From the NCBI GenBank assembly GCA_964059195.1, contig CAXKWD010000006.1, forward strand, positions 18,450,629 to 18,514,628: a stretch of 64,000 bases of DNA, written 5' to 3'. Positions within the stretch are counted from its first letter, which is position 1. Every line of letters starts with the position of its first letter. This DNA is from Ectobius pallidus. Its lineage: Eukaryota > Arthropoda > Insecta > Blattodea > Ectobiidae. Below the pieces are notes generated by a model, which was not told the origin of the DNA, made no database searches, and was given only the letters and a program-made list of their open reading frames with translations. Shown here piece by piece: positions 1-11,639 of the stretch. The translations under genes were made by a program, and so were the position numbers.

Positions 1-198
1 CATTGCTGATCTTGCGCACGGCCTCCCAGAATATTATATCCTATTCTTGTTGTCAAAACAAATGATTGTAGGCTCTTCCTCTGTACCGAATTCAGTTCTT
101 ATTATTGCGGGTTTGCGCAGCGATAATAAATTAAACCAAAAGCACTTTGAAATCTACCTCAGCCTGTAGGCCTGCCTAAAGGGATTTTTGTATAATTT
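1..198 (+). repeat. Dispersed repeat A, copy 1 (partial)
   Basis: This stretch is repeated in the same orientation at about 1229-1447 and inverted at about 31803-31950. All copies share the terminus GCCTAAAGGGATTT, which looks like one end of the element. The left side is cut by the window edge. No coding potential was seen, and the class is unknown. Confidence 0.75.
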
Positions 199-914
199 AT
201 AGTAACCCAATTATTTTATATTATGTTAATTTTCGTGTTGCGGGGTTAAGTGTGTTCGTTTTATTGTCTTCTTGTGCTCTGAAGACTGAATACAATGGTC
301 ACACCAACTCAAGAAAACAATAATAATAATAATAATAATAATGTTTCTATCCATACATTGGTTCTCCATATCAAACTGTTTAAAAAATGTATATTCCCTG
401 CCAAAAATATACTTTATTTGCCGAAAAAGTTTTTACGCCACTTTTTCGGCGAACTTTGTATCTTAGCACTTAAAGTATTGGGTTTACAACGAAAACTTTT
501 TGAAGAAAAGCTGTAAGCATTAAATTTACTATAAAATACACATTCAAATTAGTAACTCTGTGAAACAGTGAAATACTCTTGTGACATATTTTACATGTAA
601 CTAATTTTGATGAAGCTTCCTGTAATGAGTTTAAATTCATAAATTCATTCCCATTGCCTTCTGTGTCTTCAAAACCTTATGAATGAGAATATAATAACAA
701 AGAAATGAAAATCAAAAAGGAGATAATTCAGAAACTTAATCCATAACATGCGACCTGCCAGTTAAGCGACCAGGCTGCGTCTTGCGCATACACACTTCAT
801 GCCCGGCGCATGGCTCAACAGCGCAGATTGAAGGACGAAGCTGGAGATAGGGAACACTGGCGTCAGAAATTCTCCGTACGAAGACATGGACCTGCCACTA
901 GGCAGAATACTAAA
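199..914. other. Non-coding, no recognised feature
   Basis: AT-rich DNA between two copies of repeat A. It contains only a short (AAT)n run at 318-342. Reading frames here are short and have no family character. Confidence 0.5.
318..342. repeat. (AAT)n microsatellite
   Basis: About eight AAT units in a row, seen directly. A short frame crossing it is Asn-rich only because of the repeat. Confidence 0.9.
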
Positions 915-1447
915 TAATAATAATGAAGTATAGAGGGAAACTTTGTTTGAATAAATTAGAGTACTCCCTATGGAGTTCACAGTGACACCAACGATTCGGG
1001 GTTTCGAGTGAGGGTGGGGGTGGGTGTGGGGGATGAAAATTCGAAACTTTTGAAACCACGTCTTGTGGGGTATGGTTGAAAAGCTCTTGATGAGTACTCT
1101 ACAAATCAATAAATAGTTTCTTGATAGCTCTCATATGACGCGAGATTTTAATTTTTGAAAATAATAACACTTAAAATAATTATTATAATATAATTTTGTC
1201 TTGTTTAGCGGCTTTGCTAATTTTATTCATTGCTAATCTTGCGCACGTCCTCCCAGAATATTATATCCTATTCTTGTTGTCAAAACAAATGATTGTAGGC
1301 TCTTCCTCTTTACCGAATTCAGTTCTTATTACTGCAGGTTTGCCATGCCAAGGCTAAAGAAGAAGAGTGCTATGCAGCGACAATAAATTAAACCAAAAGC
1401 ACTTCGAAATCTACCTCCGCCTGTAGGCCTGCCTAAAGGGATTTTTT
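915..1447 (+). repeat. Dispersed repeat A, copy 2
   Basis: Homologous in inverted orientation to segments of 31803-32965. Shared blocks include the end GCCTAAAGGGATTT, the block around GTACTCATCAAGAGCTTTTC (seen here reversed near 1080-1100) and a C/G-rich tract near 1010-1030. The other copy has extra DNA in the middle, including a SINE. No protein is encoded. The copy abuts the Penelope-like relic at about 1448. Confidence 0.75.
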
Positions 1448-2008
1448 ACTGTTCTCTGCTCTAGTCCAGCCAGTGAAATTTCCATACCAGTAATAATGTC
1501 TTCTACTGGTATAGTATTGGGTGTTTTGGCAAAATTAAGGCCTTTGCAAAGAAATGATATTTCATTTTTATCCAACATCTTGCTTGATATATTTATCACG
1601 GTTTTAGACTTGTCTAGTTCTGTCTGGTTTTTGTTGTTCAACCAGATTTGCAAAGTTAGATACATGTCTACATTTAGTCACCTCGAATTCCCTCGTCGCT
1701 TTACTCATAGATATGTGATCCAGCGTATCCCAATCCACCTTCTTGAAGATACCGCTCAGTTTTAAATGAAAATAATACAACTCCTTTTCCATTATCAGTA
1801 GGGTCTTCAGCGTATCGTGTATTCTCTCCCTGATGAGTGCTGTTTCAGAATTACGAAGTATTTTCTTCGCTGCTGGTGTCTTTATGTGATGAGAAATTTT
1901 CACAAATGTAGACATGATATCACTGTCTCTACACCTTTTGAGAAAAGCTAGTTGGCACAGTCTGTGTTGTTGTTGCAATCTCAAAATTTGTGAGTTGTCT
2001 TGATTCAT
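1448..2008 (-). pseudogene. Penelope-like retroelement, N-terminal relic
   Basis: Two overlapping minus frames (2008-1604 and 1665-1411) together resemble the N-terminal part of Penelope-like reverse transcriptases. The telling motif is KGLNFAKTPNTIPVEDII, the conserved 'GLNFA-TP--IP---II' block that precedes the RT domain in that family. The same residues (NLVEQQKPDRT versus the second frame's WLNNKNQTEL) are reached by both frames near 1640, so a frameshift separates them. The sequence ends at the edge of repeat A at about 1448, so RT and the GIY-YIG endonuclease are missing. The family call rests on one motif and general resemblance. This is a dead relic. Confidence 0.55.
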
Positions 2009-2022
2009 AAAACGCTTGCTAA

Positions 2023-3024
2023 CTAATAGTAGTAGTAGGTCCGTAGATCGCGAACGATCTCTGGAGATCCCCTAGGATATGCATAGCAGTTTAGGGTGCC
2101 AGCCTAACATTGTGTCTTGTTATGCGTTTCGTAACCTGTTGAACAGCATCTCTCCATTCATATTTAGATTTTGAAATCCTAATGATCTGTGCCCATTCCA
2201 TGTTAAGGATGTCTTTAATCCCGTCTGTCCATTTATTTCTGCGTCTGCCTTGTTTCCTGCTGCCTTGTGTGATGCCTGTCATTGGGACTTTTTCCAGCGA
2301 ATCATTTCTTCTGAGCAGATGACCGAAATATGTCAGTTTGTTTTTAATAGCAATTGCAGTTAGGGAATTTCCAGGATTGACTTCTTCCAAAATTGATGCA
2401 TTTGTTCTTTTGTCTTTCCAAGATACACGCAGCATTTTCCTCCATGTCCATAGCTCAAATCGGTCAAGTCTCTGTTTGTCCTCTTTATGAAGAGTCCAAC
2501 TTTCACTACCGTACAGCACGACTGGGAATACCATGGATTTTACAATGGACATTTTCGTATTCCGTGATATATCAGAGTCTTTCATTACTTTAGTTCATTT
2601 CATCATCGCCACCTTACTCAGACCTATTCTCCTTTTAACTTCGTGCTTGATATAACCATCTTTATTGATCAGTGAGCCAAAGAAATTAAAATCTGTAACC
2701 TCGCGGATGGTCTGACCCTTCACTCTGATATTGATATCATCACCAATGCACATGACTTTAGTTTTGGATAGATTCAAGTGAAGTCCATATCTTTCACTAA
2801 TATTCATAATGCTTGTAATCATGTCTTGTAGTTCTTCTGCGTTATCCGCTAGGAGGGTGGTGTCATCCGCATATCTAAGTACGTTCACTTTCCGTCCGCC
2901 AATTCTTATACCAGCTGACAGCTGGTCCAGATTAGCTTGCGATATAATGAGTTCACTGTAAACATTGAACAGAGCTGGAGAAATTATACCTAGGCACAAC
3001 CCTGTCTAACTCCTTTGCTAAATA
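2023..3024 (-). mobile_element. Non-LTR retrotransposon (RTE/jockey-like) 3' fragment
   Basis: A 5'-truncated LINE copy. It runs from the RT active-site region (about 3024) to a 3' end with a short (TAC)n tail at 2023-2037. The 3' untranslated part lies at about 2038-2090. The copy sits directly next to the Penelope-like relic, and no clear target duplication was seen. Confidence 0.75.
2091..3020 (-). pseudogene. Reverse transcriptase C-terminal half, broken
   Basis: Reverse-transcriptase fragment of a non-LTR element. In order it shows VRQGC (about 3020-3005), SPALFNVYSE, the catalytic box RYADDT, a palm/thumb segment with LNLSKTKVM, and then the typical tail YGSESWTL, RMLRVSWKDKRTN and GHLLRR. 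Breaks seen: a frameshift just after VRQGC near 3000, and an in-frame TGA at 2595-2597 where a Leu codon is expected (MMK-stop-TKVMKDSD, same frame on both sides). The endonuclease and RT N-terminus are absent. Clade assignment (RTE-like versus a neighbour) is from memory of this tail type. Confidence 0.8.
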
Positions 3025-3097
3025 ATATAGTCTAATATAGTCTAATTATTGTTGTGAAACGTAGTCAGTTTACCACAGTCTATGGACACATCAAAAT

Positions 3098-3345
3098 CAA
3101 TTAGAGCGAGGTGGTTTACGGTAATAGGGAAAAGGTCCTGGGTTCAAATCAAATCTCGAGGCCACCCAAATTTACCAGTAAACTCTTATAATACCTCATT
3201 CGTGCAGCATTCGTTTCTATTGTTCGGCTATATCTCAATTCATCTTGCATTCCTACCGTTGAGATTGAGGAAACCTTGCGAACCCCAAGTCATTATTGTT
3301 ATTGTTATTATTATTAATATTATTATTACTATTATTATTATTATT
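3098..3345 (+). repeat. tRNA-derived SINE family S1, copy
   Basis: Starts AGCGAGGTGG and has a pol III B-box-like stretch (GGTCCTGGGTTCAAATC) followed by CTCGAGGCCACCCAAATT. The same head occurs on the minus strand at 29150-29400, and the body block TTTCTATTGTTC recurs at about 31011. It is probably inactive. Confidence 0.65.
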
Positions 3346-3352
3346 ATTATTT
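3295..3352. repeat. (ATT)n microsatellite
   Basis: Imperfect ATT/GTT repeats lying between the SINE body and repeat C. They probably represent the (AAT)n tail of repeat C, which shows the same tail at 27718-27762. Confidence 0.85.
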
Positions 3353-3545
3353 CACGGTAAAAGCATTGAACATAAAGATCAACCGTGATGCTTTCCGTTC
3401 TAGATACTGTCAGTTTAATGAAAATGTAATAAATAAAATTTAATTGTTTCTATAATTTACTTTTTTCTGAGCTAGCCTTCAACACGTATATGCGAGAAAG
3501 TTTGTGCAACATATTTTTGCCCAATTTTAGAAATTCAGATCAAGT
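3347..3545 (-). repeat. Dispersed repeat C, copy 1
   Basis: Inverted homologue of 27525-27724. Shared blocks are CACGGTAAAAGCATTGAACA, TGATGCTTTCCGTT and CGAGAAAGTTTGTGCAACA. The (AAT)n tail at the same end of both copies suggests a retroposed element (SINE or LINE 3' end). No coding frame. Confidence 0.7.
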
Positions 3546-3629
3546 TAAAGTAGGCTTAGGAACTTTCATGTGAAATCTACTCTTATACAATTCAACGGCC
3601 CTAAATAGCGTGCTTGCTCGCCCGCTTCG

Positions 3630-4313
3630 TGAGACATCGGGTATACTCGGCGATGTTTGTCTCTCGCAGTGTAAACTTTCATGACGACTACAAAATTAGG
3701 AAGGAAAACCGTTTCTTTATTATATAAGGCCTAAGTGAAATGAACACAATGAACAAATATTCTAATTTTATTTTTACTTACAATTTTCATAGCTCTGAAC
3801 CACAAACATTTTTAATAATCTACCAGTGTAATTTTCTTAAAAATCCTGGAGTCAATGAATAATGGCGGGCGAAGCCGGGGGGAAACAGCTGTAAAATATT
3901 GATGGTTTTATCTCTTGAAATATCGCAGATAATAATAATCCAAACAAACCATTCCTTCCCTTGAAACATTAGTCTATATAATTTCTGAAAATTACACTGA
4001 ATTGATAAAATAAAATTCACATCATATTCATGTCAATAAACAGCTGAGAAACAATACGTATTATGTGTTCACAGGTTCTTTGGAACTGCATAATCGATTC
4101 TGAAATAGTTTTCCCAGGGGGCGCTTTCATGTCGTGGAATGTACTCTGAAGCAGGAATTTTAGCTGTTTCATTAATTATTAATGGCTTAGTTTATGAATG
4201 ATTCGCGTGCAAGTGTTAATAAATATAATGCTTTAATAATTATTATACTCTTAATTTTTAATTTTTAAAAGAATTAGCGTGGCGAAGCCACGGGCACCTC
4301 CTAGTACTCGTAC
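3630..4313 (-). repeat. Dispersed repeat D, copy 1
   Basis: Inverted homologue of 14568-15240 over nearly its whole length, with small indels. Both copies begin or end at TACTAG and carry two GC-rich blocks of the type GGCTTCGCCCGC inside AT-rich DNA (here reversed near 3865 and 4280). There is no coding frame. The class is unknown and a non-autonomous element is likely. Confidence 0.75.
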
Positions 4314-4718
4314 AATTTACAAGATAAATAAGAGTGCTTAAAGACTTGTTTAAGAAAGCATTAACAGAAGCTTCATGGATATATTTTGGTTCGCACTAAG
4401 CACTGAAACTATAATGTGTGTGAACTAGGCTTCTGGGTGATGACTATAATGAAAACAGCAAACAGAGAGATTTCAGAACCGGCGTTGAAAAAATTACCAG
4501 GCGCAAATAACACACTGAAGCTATGAGCATTATTTATTTTACAGAATACGCACTCCTGGCAATGCGGCCAAAATGTTGCATTGCCTTTGCTTAGGGCAGA
4601 AAAAGATTTAATCGATGCGAGGGTGCCTTGTCAGGTTTGTTTAATGTTCTCCATTCAGGGATTCATTTCTCCTAGTTAGGTAAATTGAAGACCTAAATAA
4701 AACACGTTTAATAAATAG
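4314..4718. other. Non-coding, no recognised feature
   Basis: AT-rich spacer between repeat D and the DNA transposon. Nothing recognised. Confidence 0.5.
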
Positions 4719-7297
4719 ACCTGGGATTTTAGGCTATAAAAAAATTAGTTTTAAGCACCTAAAATAGGCTTTCAAAACAAGTAAATAGGCTTTTAAAAGA
4801 AAAATAGGCACTTAAAATATGCTTTAAAATGTGTAAATAGGCAGAAAATAGACTTTAAAATACTACAATATGCTCTTAAACTGTAACGTGATCTTTTTTT
4901 TTACTGTAAGAAGCTTGGGATACCTATTCTTAACAGAAGTAACTGCAAATTAAGACAATTAAAAAAGTATATCAAGAACAGTTTTAGATTATATTAAAAA
5001 TTAGAACATTACAGACTCTCAATAACGTCTGCTGCCCAGCTCATGGCCTGCAGATATTGGTTGGTCATGTGGTCAACACGACACATCCCTCAGCCGTATT
5101 GCGCTGCTTCCGTGCGCTGCTCACTGTACCATCCAATTGTCCTCACAACGCTGGGTCAACGCCGTTCCAGACGTCTTTGCTTTCTAAGTTACTGCCGGTA
5201 CTGAAAATCCAACCCATGCCGCCTGGACGAGGTTTTTAAAATTAATTAGAGGAGCCAATAGCAAAACCTTAGTTTTAAATTAATATGAAATAAATGCACA
5301 CACCTGTTTATTGCACTACTGACAGAAAATAATCCTGTCATCTATCCCTGGAAATTACCTATATAATATATAGGCCATTTTTGTATACGCGAACTCTTAG
5401 ATCATTACGTTTTAGGCATCACGAACTATATTCACTTAAAAGGATGGTCTTTCACCGGCGACTTGACACAGTATGTCTGTTCTTACTATATACCTACTAC
5501 AGGTATCGCAATTGATTTAGACGAATGAAAAATTGTAATGGAAGCATGAAAGCGAGTTACGTACTTAGCGACAGCTGCAGTTGAGTTGAGTCAGAAGTCA
5601 CCGATAAGCGATGGCGATGTTTGTTTTGGTACAGAGCTGTCAGCTATCTAAATGTTTACGGTCACCACGAGGAAGCGGTACAGTCACTATAATATAACAC
5701 ATAATTTTAATTGAAATAACTAAATAAGTACTGTAATGCTAGTCTTCTTCAATTTCTTTAACACCAGACATGACATCGCCTTCCGTTGGTTCAACCTGAT
5801 ATTCCAGATATTCATCATCATCATTACTGCTTTCCATACCATTGTCTTCTATTATAAACCTTTTAATTCTTTCCTCCACGATGCAGTTTTTCTCCCAATA
5901 TTCCTGTTCAATTTCTTCAACGCGCCTACATACGTTTTCCCATTCTGCTTGGCCGAGTTCTTGAAATCTTTGCCTACACAATGCTTCTACGTCATTTGTT
6001 TTAAATGTTGTATTCCTGCTTGCAACCCATTGTTTAACATCTCCCCAAATTGACTCAATGTGGTTCAAGTCGGGGTGGTAGGGTGGAAGCCTTAAAACCG
6101 AGTGGTTATTTTCTGCCAATATTTGGTCAATTATGTAGGTTTTGTGTGCTGGCTTATTCGCTAGGATTAAATCATATATTTTATTATTGTCCGAAGGTTT
6201 GAGGAACTGCCTTCAAACTCAATCGTATTTCGTATTTTCATCAGCAGTCTCCTTATTGTTGGTGCAGCCTTTTCTTCCGTATAGAAATTGTATATGGTGC
6301 GACGAATTACACACTTGTCGAAGTCATCAATGTCTGTTATCCTTTTTGGAACATTGTTTTTCCCCATGTGTGCCGAACGACCTTCCTTCCCCTTCTTGTG
6401 TTTTCCTGTCACGTAAAATTCGATAAACAGAAGTGTTAGAAACTTTGGTGACTGCAGCAACTCTTTCCTGGACTTTTTAAAATTTGTTTAAAATACTCAG
6501 GTGTAAAAGGGTCCTTTTCTTTTACTTCCTCCTTCATATAGTCATAAACATTAGCAATAACCTCCCGAGTTTGACTGTGTAATGTTTTCCCTTTTAACTA
6601 CGAAATTGTTGTAGGCATAATGAGAATAATAACAAAACTATAATAATAGCACGTAAATATTAACGTTCATGTAAATAACGTATGCTGTAAATATTGACTG
6701 TATAAAACTGTATACACTAACACGTAACGAACAGTGAAAGAAACAGAACTTCAAAAAGAATTTACAAAGATTTTTTTTGTACAACGGACTGTACTGTACC
6801 CTGTGAATAGCAGGAAGGAATTAGCGTCACGTGCGCGCGTGGGCAGAGGGGATTCACAGGTCACAAGGACTCAGAAGGCTCACTCACTAGATTCTCACTC
6901 AAGGTTATTCGTCTAAAACCATTGCGGGACCTGTACTTGTTTCCTTGAGCTAATCCTCCCCCTCCCCGTCAGCCAGCATTCCATTGGTGACAATTGTTTG
7001 GGAAAATCTAGTTTCTGTGAAAAAAAACCCACCCTCTGCTGTTCTGCTCTTCATTCAGGGATGTCCATTAAACGATTGTAAAAGTTACAGAAGTAGAATT
7101 TTATTTCAAATGCACAGAACAGGCATTTTAGGCACTAAAAGGGTTAAAAAAAAAGGCTCCAAAAGTCCAAACAGGCATTTTTGATCACTATAAAACTCTA
7201 TAAATGTAAGTGATTTATCATGAAACGTCAACATATTTTAAAATTTTTATGTTATTTCATAAGGAACAAAATAGGCATCTGCCTTAAAATCCCAGGT
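4719..7297 (-). mobile_element. DNA transposon with short TIRs and a deleted DDE transposase
   Basis: The ends form an inverted repeat: ACCTGGGATTTTAGGC at 4719-4734 against the complement of GCCTTAAAATCCCAGGT at 7281-7297. Both flanks inside carry clusters of AAATAGGC / AGGCATTTTAGGC motifs (4745-4880 and 7110-7280), like subterminal binding sites. A transposase relic lies between them on the minus strand. I could not define a target duplication, so the boundaries are probable rather than proven. Confidence 0.55.
5739..6560 (-). pseudogene. DDE_3-type (IS630/Tc1-like) transposase, internally deleted
   Basis: The N-terminal part (about 6560-6167) shows a helix-turn-helix-like stretch (TKVSNTSVYRILRD), then PKRITDIDDFDKCVIRRTIY and a segment usual before the catalytic core. 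The C-terminal part (about 6160-5739) shows KPAHKTYIIDQILAENN, then RLPPYHPDLNHIESIWGDVK, which carries the last acidic catalytic residue (E in HIESIW), and an acidic tail. The roughly 180 residues expected between them, with the first two catalytic Asp residues, are missing at about 6160-6167. At least one frameshift lies near 6400. The protein cannot be active. Confidence 0.75.
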
Positions 7298-10019
7298 ACC
7301 GGTATATTTATAAAACACATTTTACTGTTATATGTGCGGTATAAACAGGTTTTCCCTATTGTTCGGTTTAAAGAGGTGAGTCTTTCCTATTTTTCTAAAT
7401 GCACAGATTTCGCAGCAGTTAATGTATTGTAATTTCAGTCTGTGGAATGAAAAGTATTTGTAATCATTTTATTCTGGATCAGTTGCCTCATGTAAATAAT
7501 AGCCCATCTCTGCAATTATAGAAGTTGTACTAATGAGATCCTGAGAGTTTGTGAAGAAGACTTTCGAATTTATTTAATTCCTCTTAAATGAGATAAGAAT
7601 ATTTCAATAAACCGCCGAATAATTTAAAACAAGTGAATAACGAGAAACCGACATCAAAGAGTAGAATCTCCTAAGAATAATCTTTTTTCATTCCTTTTAA
7701 CAATAATCAGGGAGGCTTTTCTGAGAGAGAACAAAAGGAAATCTCATTAAGACTACAGTATTTTTCAAATGAGAAGCGATTTCCATCACCGCCAATCACG
7801 TGTACGAGCTAACGAAGTGCCGCTAGCAGTAAAAGTCTTCCCTCCGTCTCGCCGTCTCTGATTGGACCGCGTATCTAAGCAGGAGAAGGACAAACTGCTT
7901 GTCATCTGCAAAACACTGTAGGACCATCTTTATAATGTTCATTTCCAATCTTGATAATCCCAGTTATTGAATAGTAATGTTGGTCAATGTGTTATTGTCA
8001 CTGTGTGCTTGTAATTACAATATTTGCTATGTGGGAATTGTGCAATTTCTGTCTACACTAGTGTAATATTCTCTTGTGTTACTTTCTCTAATGCATTAGT
8101 GTTAGGCCTACTGGAATTAGGCCTAATAATTAACCTATGCAGTGAAACCAGAATACCGGTGGTAGAGACCGACTTCTCCAAGCAGCAAACCTCAGATACC
8201 TGAAGTTTTCAATGTTTAAAAACTTATTTTGAAGACAATTTTCCATGACCACGTTAATTGGAGAATCGTAGTTTCTTAATAAGCTAGATCAATGTATTGG
8301 AAAGATGGATGCTATTCAAGAAGCAGAGCCGAGGTTCGTTACAAGTGAATAATTGTGTAATTTGTGGTGATTGAAGTCACAACGTTTCTAAATTATACGA
8401 GTGGAAAGTTTAGTGCCCCACGTGACGCAGGAACAGAGGATTTCAGTAGAATTGATTTTAAGTCTCGCAATTTATACATCTTTATTTATGAACGACAGGA
8501 TAATGGAAGTGGAAAGTCAAGAAAAAATGTAGGAAGATAATTAGTTAAGAATGGAGAAGGAAGAAGAAAGCTAGAGACAAACGGTATAGAAGACAAAAGA
8601 GAGGAGAGACAGTTGAAAGGAAGGGTGTAGTGGAAGAGCGAATTGAATTGAAGGCTGGCGGTCGTGGGTTAAATAAAAGAACCAAGGGAATTCAGATAAA
8701 TCTCCAATTCTCATGAGAAAAGTAACTACTTTAATGAGATAACTGTTGAACAGTACTTGTAAGGAGATTTATCTGAGTAAATCTGTATTCAGAAATTACT
8801 TTGCGAGATACAGCATCGGTTCCACTACACTCCTATAAGAAATGCTTTTAACACAAATCTTTATCAAACACAGATTGAAGAAAAGTGTCTACAGAATTAG
8901 TGAGGAATTATGCAAGTTTAACAGTCATCCCATTTGAGGTCTTTCAGGAATTTGAATATCTTCAACTTCAAAGGCAGACTTTAACTATGTAAGATGAAAT
9001 TGCTTTTCCATTAAACGTGAAATTGAAATAGGGAAGTCTGTGAATGTACACAACAAAGATATACGTAAATTTTAACATGAGCTTTTTGTATTAAAAAACC
9101 TATTGAGACTTTAAAATTTACAAACTGTTCATATAGAGTGAAACTTCGCGGAGAATCATTCCAGTATCATCAAGCTAATAATAAATTCTAGCAAGTCAAA
9201 TAGAATTATAGGTTAAAATCTAGGCCTATTGATAATATTGTCTTAACACCTTTTACTTTGGAAAGCCCATTTAAAATTCCCCTATTAGAATTTAATTTTT
9301 TTTTTAAACTTATTTACAGTGTAGGCTATCTTGGTTCTATATAATTAGGCCCATCTTTAAGTATGACGAACTTCGTGTTAATAATAATTTTAAGTTTAAA
9401 AGACGCTGTAGTTACAAAGTGTCACTTCTCTGGCAGTCTTCATGAAGTATTGAGATGTTGTTACTGTTACTGAGTATCTTCAAACTTTTGCGCTAATTTT
9501 AATGGACGATGCATTTCCCGTCCTCAGTCCCTGAGTTTATTTAGAAAACTGCTCCGTCTGGTAAGCAACTACATTACTGATAATTCTTCGGCGCTAGAAA
9601 ACAGACATCAAGGTCACAGACTGCCATCAACATTCCTTACCCCCAAGTCTGAAAGTTTAGCAGTATGTTGCCGATTTGCAGAACAGGTGCATCTTACACA
9701 CTCCACACTCTCACATTCGCTGCTCCAGTCATAACAATCCAAAAGAAGGGTATTCACTTAAAAGAGAGCTACTGTGCCTCTTAAAATTATCAGTCTCTCG
9801 TCAGAGAAGTTGGTGGTGTTTAGTGATTTTCTTAGAAGCTAATTTTCATCGGCAATTATAATTTTTCGTTTCCCTTTACTGTTATTGTTTTGTTATTCAT
9901 ATATATTTTATACTTTGGTAGTTTTTTTTATGAATGTATAAATTTTTTGCTTATAAATTTTGGTATTCACTTGATAGCGGGTGTTGTTGAAGGTTCTCCT
10001 ATTTTTCAACATCAATCGA
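7298..10019. other. Long non-coding stretch, nothing recognised
   Basis: About 2.7 kb of AT-rich DNA with no convincing reading frame. A GC-richer patch near 7795-7880 and a purine-rich patch near 8500-8660 stand out slightly. Two TAGGCCTA palindromes lie at about 8103 and 8118 and another near 9231. Confidence 0.5.
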
Positions 10020-10122
10020 ATATACATATAGCGTATATATGTATACATATGTAGCCTCTATATATACTTATACAGAGACATATATATATATATATATATA
10101 TACATATATATGTATATATAAC
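10020..10122. repeat. (TA)n-rich microsatellite
   Basis: Imperfect TATATG/TACATA repeats with a pure AT run at about 10079-10101. Seen directly. Confidence 0.9.
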
Positions 10123-10342
10123 TAATTTCCTGGCACTGCATCTTGGGAGGAGCTAGGTGTACCATCAGAGAGCTATGTCATCTACCAGTGGCAGATGGCA
10201 GGAACTCAATAAAGTAGCTCCTCAGTTTGTATCATGAGGCTGAGTGCACTCAGTTTTCCAGATCTATCTACCTAAACAAATCCGACGAGGTTTAGGGGAC
10301 CGAATGTGCGCCTGCTAATCCGGAGTCAGCGACGTAATCACG
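10123..10342. other. Unassigned spacer
   Basis: GC content is higher than its surroundings, with a block near 10280-10340 that looks like the edge of a repeat abutting the mariner end. Not identified. Confidence 0.35.
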
Positions 10343-10690
10343 ATATACGAGGATGGATCGAAACGTAACGCACATTTTTTTGTTTAAGTTGAATAGGTAC
10401 AATTACAAACAAATCCACACATGAAGGGACATCTTTTGTCTATTTTTGTATATAGTCGCTAAGTTTCTCAACACATTTCTCACATCAAGATACCAGGTTC
10501 AAAATACCCTGTTCATAGAAGTCCGTTCGGTTGGAGTATAGCCATCTGCCGACTGCTGTTTTTAATTCTGCATCACACGCAACGCATTTACCGGCCAGGA
10601 ATTTCTTCATGGGACCAAACAATATGCTGATGGTATCAAACTTCTTCACGACAATGCTCGCCCCATGTTGCTCTTTGTGAGGAAATCTAA
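10343..10690 (-). pseudogene. Mariner-type transposase 3' relic with one terminal repeat
   Basis: Minus-strand translation from about 10625 gives FGPMKKFLAGKC, then AVGRWLYSNRTDFYEQGI and EKCVEKLSDYI, the conserved C-terminal block of mariner (SETMAR-like) transposases. An in-frame stop interrupts it and the catalytic domain is absent. On the + strand the sequence ends TA-CGAGGATGGATCGAAA (from 10342), a plausible mariner terminal repeat next to a TA target. The other end is lost near 10690. Confidence 0.7.
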
Positions 10691-11482
10691 AAATTTGGTT
10701 GGAAGGAGAAGCTAGGTTTTGTATGTAGACGAATTAGGTTATTGAGTTATAATTTCCTATTTTTTCCATGCTAGGCTATGTAATTACATTTTTAAGGCTA
10801 TTAAACCAGCTTAGGTAGGTAACCTGGCACTATATTATTCAATTTGAAGATTTATGTAATCTTCGATTTATGTAAAGTAATTGTTTGTTGTTTCTAGTTG
10901 TCTTGGAGGATATTTATTTCTTTGAGTAACTACTAATCAGCGTTGGCTGACATTATTGTTATTACACTAAATTCTGTGCTTTATGATTGACTGTTTTGAA
11001 TAGGTTTTTTTTTTTATTCTGGCATTACTTTCTTCCCTTGCTTGGTTTCTGATCAAGGACCTTTGGTGTGTTGGGTCTCTTTACGTTTCTATTTTCACTC
11101 TCCATGTAGATTTGATGTGCAAATAATAGGCTTACTCACTTCAGGTAAAAAAAAAAATATATATATATATATATATTTCTAAACAACTCAAATAACACTT
11201 CAAATCATTCTCAGATATTCTATTACTGATCGTATTTAGGTTAACGAAACATACTATATTGTACCATTCAAAAATTAACCTACAATCTCTAGCTTAGGGA
11301 TCTTATTGAATTATTCATATATTCTAGTAACAACACAAATATTAACTGAATAAATAATTGTTCAAGCTATGTGTTCGGATTTCCTAGCTCACTAAAGTTA
11401 ATCATACAAGACAGTGCAAAATTTTAAAAAGTCAGTTTACTAATATGTGACTTGTTCTTTGAATTTTTTCTGGTGCTGATAA
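10691..11482. other. Non-coding, nothing recognised
   Basis: AT-rich spacer with an A10 run and a short (AT)n run at about 11147-11176. No reading frame or repeat family was recognised. Confidence 0.5.
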
Positions 11483-11629
11483 TATAGGATATTTTCCCGG
11501 GCTACTAACCAGGTGGTGAATTGGATTTATTCCGACGTTTCTAAGCCTATCTGAGTCCCCTTAGCAATGGAGCCTCAGATTGGCTTCGAAACGTCGGAGT
11601 TAATCCAATTCCCGGGAAAATATCCTATA
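11483..11629. mobile_element. Palindromic foldback/MITE element
   Basis: The two arms are complementary. TATAGGATATTTTCCCGGG at 11483-11501 matches 11611-11629 reversed with no mismatch. Inside, AATTGGATT.A.TCCGACGTTTC matches on both sides, and the small loop is itself closed by TCTGAG/CTCAGA. The left arm has about 17 extra bases (11502-11518). The whole could fold into one long hairpin. It encodes nothing. Confidence 0.85.
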
Positions 11630-11639
11630 ATATGTGACT

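Noticed and set aside
762..1109. 115-codon minus frame
   Set aside because: Falls across repeat A and low-complexity C/G-rich DNA, with no protein features.
5057..5239. 60-codon plus frame near a GC-rich patch
   Set aside because: Sits in the non-coding end of the DNA transposon, with no protein features.
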